From Pisaster brevispinus (lineage: Eukaryota; Echinodermata; Asteroidea; Forcipulatida; Asteriidae): a stretch of 64,000 nucleotides of DNA. The notes beneath the pieces are model-generated. The model made no database searches. It was not told the DNA's origin and saw only the letters and a program-made list of their open reading frames with translations. The translations under genes were made by a program, and so were the position numbers. The stretch lies in contig JAMKCF010000020.1 in NCBI GenBank assembly GCA_023634235.1, forward strand, positions 5,084,001 through 5,148,000. The letters are read 5' to 3'. Below, piece by piece: positions 8,901-17,900 of the stretch (its first letter is position 1; the number at the start of each line of letters is the position of its first letter).

Positions 8901-11900
8901 GTTGACAACATTGCTAATAACCCCCTTGAGACAATGGAGTGAATTATTTTATCACATTTATACACATTTTTAATTTAACACCCTTTACCATACGTGACTT
9001 AAGTCAACTGCACTTATATCCCTTCTTCCTTCCATAGGTGACTTTAGTCATTTTAATTTGGTTTTTCCCTTACACCGGTGTGTATTAAGCACTGTATGCT
9101 CAGTACTTTCCCGAGCTCTGTGAAAAAAATCCACAGGCAATCACTCGGGTGGGATTTGAACCCACGACCTTTGCATTGCTAGAGCAGATGTCTTACCACT
9201 AGACCACCGAGCTAGCCCAATGGCTAGAGGCAGGTTCAAATCCTTAGCAGCGGGTACTGCAACGATTTAATAGATGTAATATTTCCATCGGGATTAAGAC
9301 TTTAGTCAACTGCACTCATACCCCTCTTCCTTACCATTGGTGACTTTAGTGGACTGCACTCATACCCCTCTTCCTTACCATTGGCGACTTTAGCCGACCA
9401 ATTTAATACAAAAAAGCACTCAAGTCTGAGCACAAAGGCCATATGTAACAAAGCTGAACAGTTTTGTCCATGTTCACCCTTCAAACCCAAGCTTACCATC
9501 ATTGGAAAGAGAAAGATCAGATCTTTGGAATCATGGTAAAATAAAATAAGGTTACCTTTATGCAATCCCTACAAATTGGAGTTGAAAGATCTCTGGAGCA
9601 GCATATTGTTGCGTAAAACAAAAATGTTTGAAATTACAGATCACACTGAGGGAAGAGAAACAAAGAACTTTGACATACAATTCAGTAATGAAAAGGTTAA
9701 GGTTAAGGGTAAGTTTAAACTTACACTGGATGTAGAACATCTGTAGCTGTAATATGAATCCTGATAGTTGCTTTGAATAAAATCATAACATGTATATGTA
9801 TCAAACTGTATGGCCACTGCCATCTGGAACAGAACACCAAAGGCTGCCAAAGAGCTTAAGATGGACATCACCATGTACCCAACGACCTGAAGAAATAAAA
9901 AATATCAAACCCATTTTATGCAAAAGTACCCAAAAGTCTGGCGTACATGTTTTGACACAAACATGCACTGCGTTTACACTAGATCCAGAAAGGTCGATTG
10001 AGATCTGGCATTTTTAAAATTCGACCGCAGATCAAGATCCGGTGTCGCGTTTACACCAGCGCTTGACCCGGCTCCGATCCCACTTTTGAACCGGATGTAT
10101 ATTGGTCACGACGTCACCACTTATCGCAAAGAGCTCAAGGGTTACGTGGCAAAGATCAAAGGTCACGATTACAGCGGGCCACTTCTAGAAATACTATCAA
10201 TGCGAAGGTAGAATGCAGAAAATACAGTTCAGCAAATGATACGGATAACAACGAGTTACGACCATGCAGGTAGAAATATTTTGTAAATGGGAATTAACAA
10301 AATACAGCAACAAGGCAAGCTCCTAACGTAACGATGTATGTATAAGGACGCTGAAAACAACAAAACGTTTCACACACCCACAGTCCATGTGCACCCAGCA
10401 CCCAAGATATAAACAGCAACGGATGTCCCATCAAAGCACGCAAAAAGCGCGCCGATTGTAGCGAAACCGGAAATGACCACATCGAATTGCGGTGTCTGAT
10501 CCACCTTTGCGTTTACACTTGTATTTGTAATCCACTTTTCCGGATCTTATCCACCAATTGCCGGATTCAACCCTCCTCGAAAGGTGGATTAAATTTGCCG
10601 GATCTTGAACCGGGTCTGATCCTGCTTTTTTGCGTTTACACTAGCCGTTAATCCACATTGCCGGATCAGACCCGGGTCTGATCCACCTTTCTGGATCTAG
10701 TGTAAATGGGGTCATGAACCCACTTTTGATCCGTGTTAGCAACCTGGAATTTCCTTTCACACTTGCAATATTTAACCAAGAGAATAAATTAGCCCAGTTC
10801 AAAAGTAACATGGAGCAGTGCAACCCATGTTGACACTACACTTTTTTTAAAACAGAGATTTTTTTACCAATGACTTCAGCCCATGCTTTCACAAGAACGT
10901 GAAGTTCATCACACATGACTAAGTCTTGGTCGGTTTTGTTTGTGTTTTGTCAGACATTGTGACGAAAATTTGAAAGTACTGTATAGCAATAACACAACCA
11001 TTTCATATAGGGTGCATTCAATTAGCTTGCCCAGCTCGACCTGGGTATGATCATCCGGGTGAGCCCCCTACAAGAGCTAACTAATGAATAAAAATTTCCC
11101 CCAACATTCATACAATGCATCTTGTAGTATCCCTAAATTAGGATTCATCTAGGAAAAAAATGGAAAGAATCTTATTTCATCTGATAGGCCTAATGGTAGG
11201 TTTGGGTGTCAACATTGACCAAAAAAAGTAAAGAACGATAGGGGGTGGGGAAATTGTTTTTTCAAGGGGGGGTCATTGAAACTGGGGGGGGGTCATTGAC
11301 CCACATTTTGCTCAAAATATGTTGTGTTTGGTATCAAAGGAAAGAAAATTGACTTTTAAATGCTGTTAGTGATGTTTTTTCTGTCATTTTATTATCCTGT
11401 GAAAAGGTACACTTGATTGAAGACGTGGTGCTGGTTAACAAGGAATCAGCAAGCACTTTAATTTTGTTCAATGTATGATTTTTAAAAGGGCCTAGATGTA
11501 ATTTTTTGCATCGGGGATAAAGAACTTCATTTGGTTTTACCTTACACTGATGTGTATTAAGCACTGTATTTTTACAGAGCTTGGGAGAGCACTGAGTATA
11601 CTGTGCTTAATACACATTGGTGTGTGACTGTTGGTAGATCCTAGGTGATCTGTTGGTAGATCATTGTCCATCTATTGTTTGGTTGATCTATTGATGTGTC
11701 TGGAACGTATCATAGGTATTTAATTTGTTGATAAGAAATTGTTGATATCATAGAAGCATATTGTTGTTTTGGGGGTTAGTTGTTGATTGGTTGGTGGATG
11801 TGCATGTAGGACATTTTAGGGTTAGTGAAGTGTTTACTGGACATGAAGGGGATGCTCACCATCCCTGAGGCTCGTTTACGTCCAGCTTCAATGCCCAAGA

Positions 11901-14900
11901 TTCCAGCAATGATGAAAAACTGTTGAATGAAGAATGTGAAAACATTGCCGTAAGAAATGAAATGATAATCAGTGCAGTGTCATTTGGGTATCCTTTCATT
12001 GCAGGGCTCGAAATTGACACCAGACGGCAGGTCGGAGGTCAGTGGTTTTAGCATTTAACAATAAACTCCAGACTGGACAAGTCCGCATGTCCTGTGTTTT
12101 TGTTCTAATGTTTATTGATTGTCAATCTGATGAATAGCTTTCACTTATGTTGAGCATTAACATACATGTACAAGTAAAATCAATCTTCTCAAAGTGCTTT
12201 TTTTCCCATTTCAATTCTGTTCTTGTGAAAAATAATTATGGTCCAGTGAGCATTTTGAGCTACAAGCCTTGTGACTTTTTGGATGATCCCCCCCCCCCCC
12301 CAAAAAAAAAATTCAAGTCCTGTCATTGGTATGTCTAGTTGCCTTGAATTGGAATCTTATTGAACTGCAGAAACAGCAAATAGGATAAACACCTACTTTG
12401 GGGAAATAATCCACAAGACTGTAGGGCTTTATAGCTCAAAAAATTACTGGACCAACATTTTTTTTACAAGACCGAATCAAAATGAGAAGAAAACTATCTA
12501 CACAGTTTCACATTTCAGTCGTTTTTGGAACAAGCATTAACTTAAGAAAAGATTTACGTCATTTTTCTTATGGGTATACTTCAATATTCAACGGAATCAA
12601 GAATATTTGTATTTATCAGCTTAAACTAAAAATGCAGAGAGTTTGTTAAAAAAATCACAAGACCGCCGAACTTGTACGGTGGTAAATTTAGTGTTCCGAT
12701 GCTAAAATCACTGGCCTCGGGCCTGTGGTCCAGTGTTAATTTCAAACCGTGGAATGCTACTTAAACTTGTTTATCATTTAAATGTAATCTTTATATGTTT
12801 ACACTTCTGATATTTTTGTAGTTTTCGATCAAAAAAGTAGCTCCAACCTCAAAGATTTGAAAGACCATTGACGGTTTGAGTCAAAATGACAACTTTGATA
12901 TCATTTGTGGGATGTTGCTTTGTAATATCTCCACACTAAGTTCTAGTATGAACTTCATAATCAGTATGCTTTCAGACAAAAATTAAACAATGATGTTTTT
13001 TATTCCTTACCAATCCTGTACAATACCTTGAAATGTTTGTTTTTTTATCACTTCAATCAATTCATTATATTTAATACAATAACTTCCAACAACATGTAAT
13101 GTTTCTTGTATGTACTTACACAGATGCCAGTCCAGATGGGAGTCCCAATGAAGTGCAAGTAAGACCTCATAAAGATAGTAACTATGCCAGATAACACAGC
13201 TAAGATGCCAAGAACAGTTTGCATGTAACCAGTGATTTGTAGGCCCTTCCAGCACCAGCTACCTCGCTGGTTCCCAGCACCGGTTGCATTTGCTCCTTGA
13301 TGCACTGTTACCTGTTAATTTAAATTGTAAATTTAAAAATCAAATTGAAATAAAATTTAACACTTGTTCTTTAGTATAGAAAGGTAAACAAGTGTGTAAT
13401 GATTACATATAATTGAGTAAAACTTGATAAAAATGGTCATGATATTTAAAAAAAAACTTATTTCTATAATTGTCACACAGGGCAAAAATGCAGAGTTTCA
13501 TGAAAAGCCCTTAAGCGCCTAGAATTCAAAACGGCACAACTGACTCGATCCAAACAAGACAATGGAAAATGCATACCAGAAAAGATAAACCACCTTAACA
13601 TGCTTAATCCAGTCCGTGTCACAACATGGACTGGTTTTTTGTTGGTTTTCTAAGGCACTGGTTACATCCGTGGTGATTTCACTTTTTATAGGTCTTTTGT
13701 TCCCTTACCAAAATTTCCAATTCAAATTTCTTATTGGAACCAATTGGGAATTTTTCCAACATTGTATGTTGGCACAAAACCAATTTGACCCTCGGGACAC
13801 AAATGGACTCAGTTGGACTCGGTCAGTTCCCAAAAAATATGTTTTTACCCATTGGTCTCACAGCCTAATGGTCTGACAGCTCAATAGTCCAACAGGATAC
13901 GGATCATTGGACCATGATTGAGCAAAAAAAAAGCAGTTTATACCCACTGGGCTGACAGTCCAAAAACTTATAGGGATGTAATATATCCCACCCCACTCAA
14001 GGGATTTACACCCGAGTGCAATTAACTAGTTCTAAATCCAGTCGGAATAACATGAAGATTTTTTTCCAAATTTGACCCTGCTGGAAAATAAAATTTCCAA
14101 TTGGAAGTACATGTATATAAGGAGCTGAAATTTCCAGTTGGTAGAAACAAATTCCAATTCAATTAAATCAAGCCAATTGAGTCCAATTGGAAATCCAACT
14201 GGATTGAGTTGGTCTAAGATTTTATTCCATTAGGAATTTTAGTATTCCAATATAAACTAACTCACACCAACTCAATACCATTTCAATCCAATTTTTTCCA
14301 ACTGGATAACCAATTGTAATGAATTAGACATTTTGGTAAGGGCTGGAAACCATCTAGGGCGCCGCCAACAACGGGAATAAACACTTTTTAAGTTCCAAAA
14401 TCGATTAAGGGGAGGGGGGATGCTAGTTTTTCTGATCAAATTCCATCGAAAATTTCAGGGAGAAAAACTTCACAATTATGACCAAATAACAAAGCACAAA
14501 ATAAACAAGGATAAATAGTCAAATTAGTTTGAGCGATTTCATTCAAGTTTATCTTTAATGTAATAATACGGGACTGCACGCATACATTAGAGGAAATCAG
14601 AATATTCAAGGTAACCAATTTGAACTTCAGTTTACAATTAAAATAGTGTGAGGTAAATAAATAATTGAAAGTCTGATACTTCCCAAAGGCATAAGCCTCC
14701 ATGCCCCTGGTCATGTTCCAATAGAAATTTACAATTTCCTCATAGACAGATAGAGGTGCCCTTTACAAAGGTTTTCGTGAATTATGCGCTGGGTGATGTT
14801 TCCCTTTCTTTCCATTTTGAGTGCATTTTCTTTTGACCGCTTCCCAAAACACAAGCCTACTTACCTATTGTCGACATGAAACTTGTTCACTTTATTTCAC

Positions 14901-17900
14901 AAATATACAAATTTTGAAAGTACACAATAAACAGAGATTGAGAAGGGGAAAAGTACTTGTACAAAAAGGGCACTTAACTTGAATTAAGCAAATTAACAAA
15001 ATAATGTATGGGGCTATTTAAAAAAAAGACTAGTTCTGCTGGGGATGGTGGAAATACATGTATGACAATTACAGAGGTTATGACCAGGACTCTCAAGCCT
15101 GGTAGGTGAGGAGATCTTTTGTAAGATGGTTGTCAACAAACCCACCAGCAAAGCTACGGCAGTGAGCCTCCCTCCTACCAGCTAAAGAGTCAAGTCCAAG
15201 AATCTCAAGCCTGGTAGGAGGGAGGTCTCTTGTTGTCAACAAACCCACCAGCAAAGCTAAGGCAGTGAGCCTCCCTCCTACCAGCTAAATAGTCAAGTCC
15301 AAGAATCTCAAGCCTGGTACGGGAGGAGGTCTTTTGTGTGAAGGTTGTCAATAAACCCACCAGCAAAGCTACGGCAGTGAGCCTCCCTCCTACCAGCTAA
15401 AGAGTCAAGTCCAAGAATCTCAAGCCTGGTAGGGGAGGAGGCCTTTTGTGCGAAGGTTGTCAATAAACCCACCAGCAAAGCTACGGCAGTGAACTTCCCT
15501 CCTACCAGCTAAAGAGTCAAGTCCAAAATATTATACATTGTCAACAGCTGCAGTGCTGCTTAGGCTACCAAGACAATGCATGTATACATGTACATCACAG
15601 GGCTTGAATTGTACACTTGACAGCAGGCCCATGGCAAGTGCTTCAGAGTCAGACTATAGTAAACTTACAACAAGGAGCAAAGTCCTGTGCTAACCTTTTA
15701 GTCGATTGCCATTAAATCATGCATGCATGCGTGGTCTGTGGTTCACTGGAACGTATTTTTAGTCGATTGATTCGTCAAATGTGGCAACTCAGTATTGGCT
15801 CGTAAAACAATTACTTGCAAAATACAGTGCAATTATAATTATTATCTTAAAATTTGACATATCTTTTGGCAATAACCTACTATTTATCATTAAACCAAGC
15901 CACCAGAATCAAAATTTTAAAAAACTTGCTGAGTTGAAATGCACTGAGACATTTGTATGAGAAGATTTACATATATCATTTCTGTCTTTTTGCACTATTA
16001 GGCTAACTTTATTACTCAATAGAATTAGAAGGCATTTTTTCAGACTTTAACATTTAAACATAATTTGCTTCGGTTCAAGAAACACGCAGGGCTCAACTTT
16101 CGAGTTAAAATCTACAAGACAGTTGCTCAAAATGTTTACTGGACCAGGATTGTTTTTACAAGACCAGAATCAAACTGAGAACAAAACTTCCTGACATAGT
16201 TTAACAACATGCATTTTAGCTATTTGAACTAGCACTATTTTTGTAAGAGAAAATTTATCTCATTTGTCTTTATGACTTTTAAGTATATTTCAATATTCAA
16301 TAGAATTGAAATTTATTTTATCAGACTCAAAGTCACCATTTGAACATTATCATTCATAAATATTCAATTCAAAAACACAAGACAGCCGGACTTGTCTGGT
16401 CATGACTTTACTGGCACTAATACTATAACCTACTGTGCCTACAGTCAAGTGTGTAAAAAATGGTTTCATGCAACTGCCTGGTTTTGAGCGCGTTAGAGTG
16501 ACACAACTGTACACCGGTCCCTTATTTTTTTGTTTTGGAAGGCCCTTTTATCACTTTTCCAATGACCCACATAATCTGAAGGCTCATTAGTCAAACAGCC
16601 CCTCTTAAAATTGGATGGACTGGCCCCAATAATGGTATTATTTGTTCAATAAATTGACAGCCCATTTGTCTAATGTACAAAGTCGTAGAACAACCACCGT
16701 CATAACTAAAGGGTTGTCAGAATTTGGGGGGGGGGGATAAATGGGCCTTCACACCACAGACTAAATAAACCTATAATTTAAAGAGACAATAACTAAAAGT
16801 GTTGGACTAATCAGCCGTCCGCATTCATGGGTTGTCGTTTTAGAAAAGTTGTGAATAATTTAAATATTTTAGATTTGAACAAGAAATGTTTCGTTGATCC
16901 TGCTGAATTATTTAAAATTTACCCAGTCAATTTCCCACGTGGTTATTTTAAATCTTACAGCTATAAAAGCCAGTTCAGAGTCAGGAAATTAGCTTAAATA
17001 AATTGTGACTTTTTTGGTGATAATCCAAAGGAAAACTTTCCTTTTTTAGTCTCTGACTTATTCTAAGAACTTCTTGTGAAAACATTTTATGACTCGTCAT
17101 ACTTGAACATAATACTATTATAATATGCAGTCATAAGTAACAGGATGCAATCTACCAAACTGTTTTGTTCACGTTTGCAGTCTGCACAAGCAGACACAAT
17201 ACAAGTTGGGTGTGCGACCTTCAAAAAATGTAAAGGTCAACCTGGAAAAACTTCACTCGGTGGTGATTGTGAAAAGAGAAGCGCGTTTGTGCGGTCATGC
17301 TTGCAGGGAATCCTTTCAAAAAAGTTTTTATGAAAATCAGAGACACAAACCAGTGTACTACATGAATAAAACCAATGTAGGCCTACATACATGTAACTAT
17401 ATGGCCCTGCAAACATATGTTCGAGAACGGTTTGTACTGTGACTGTCCATGATCAGAGTGCGCTACATACAGACGTGTAGGCCTAAGTACACCACGATGC
17501 TCGGTATTTATGTTGTATTCGTGCAAAGTAAATAGATGCATGGTCTTGGAAAAAAGTTTTTCAGTACTATGTACATTTTGAGCCATAAGACCATGATTGT
17601 CTTTTGGAGATTATTACGAAGAGATCATTGTGATGTTTAAAAAAAATGGATGATTGTAAAAGATAGGCCTATATAAGTTAACTATTTTATCTTATCAACT
17701 GGTCTGGAAAAAATGATTTGCTTTTAAATAGCCTTCAGTTATAAATGCCACACACACAAAATTGAACAAGTGGTGTATATTGTATGTACGTACAAAAGCT
17801 CTTTAGTGCCAGGCAAAGTGTAACATTGCAATTACAAAAAATACAGGGTTGTTTTTTTAAAGTAATACAGTAGGCCTATTTTCCTCTTTTGTAAGCATGT

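Larger units (their letters stand above)
8358..9724 (-). other. Intron 4 of gene A
   Basis: Contains a truncated copy of the MITE found at 9966-10712 (8560-8836), an S1 SINE (9056-9297) and a tandem of about 53 bp around 9297-9420 (gactttagt...actgcactcatacccctctt). Gene B has a different insertion in the first part (36360-36810). Confidence 0.55.
9887..11859 (-). other. Intron 3 of gene A
   Basis: Holds the 747-bp MITE 9966-10712 and the fold-back S1 tail pair at 11505-11625. The rest aligns to 37682-38882 of gene B. Ends are GTGAGC and TTTCTTCAG. Confidence 0.6.
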
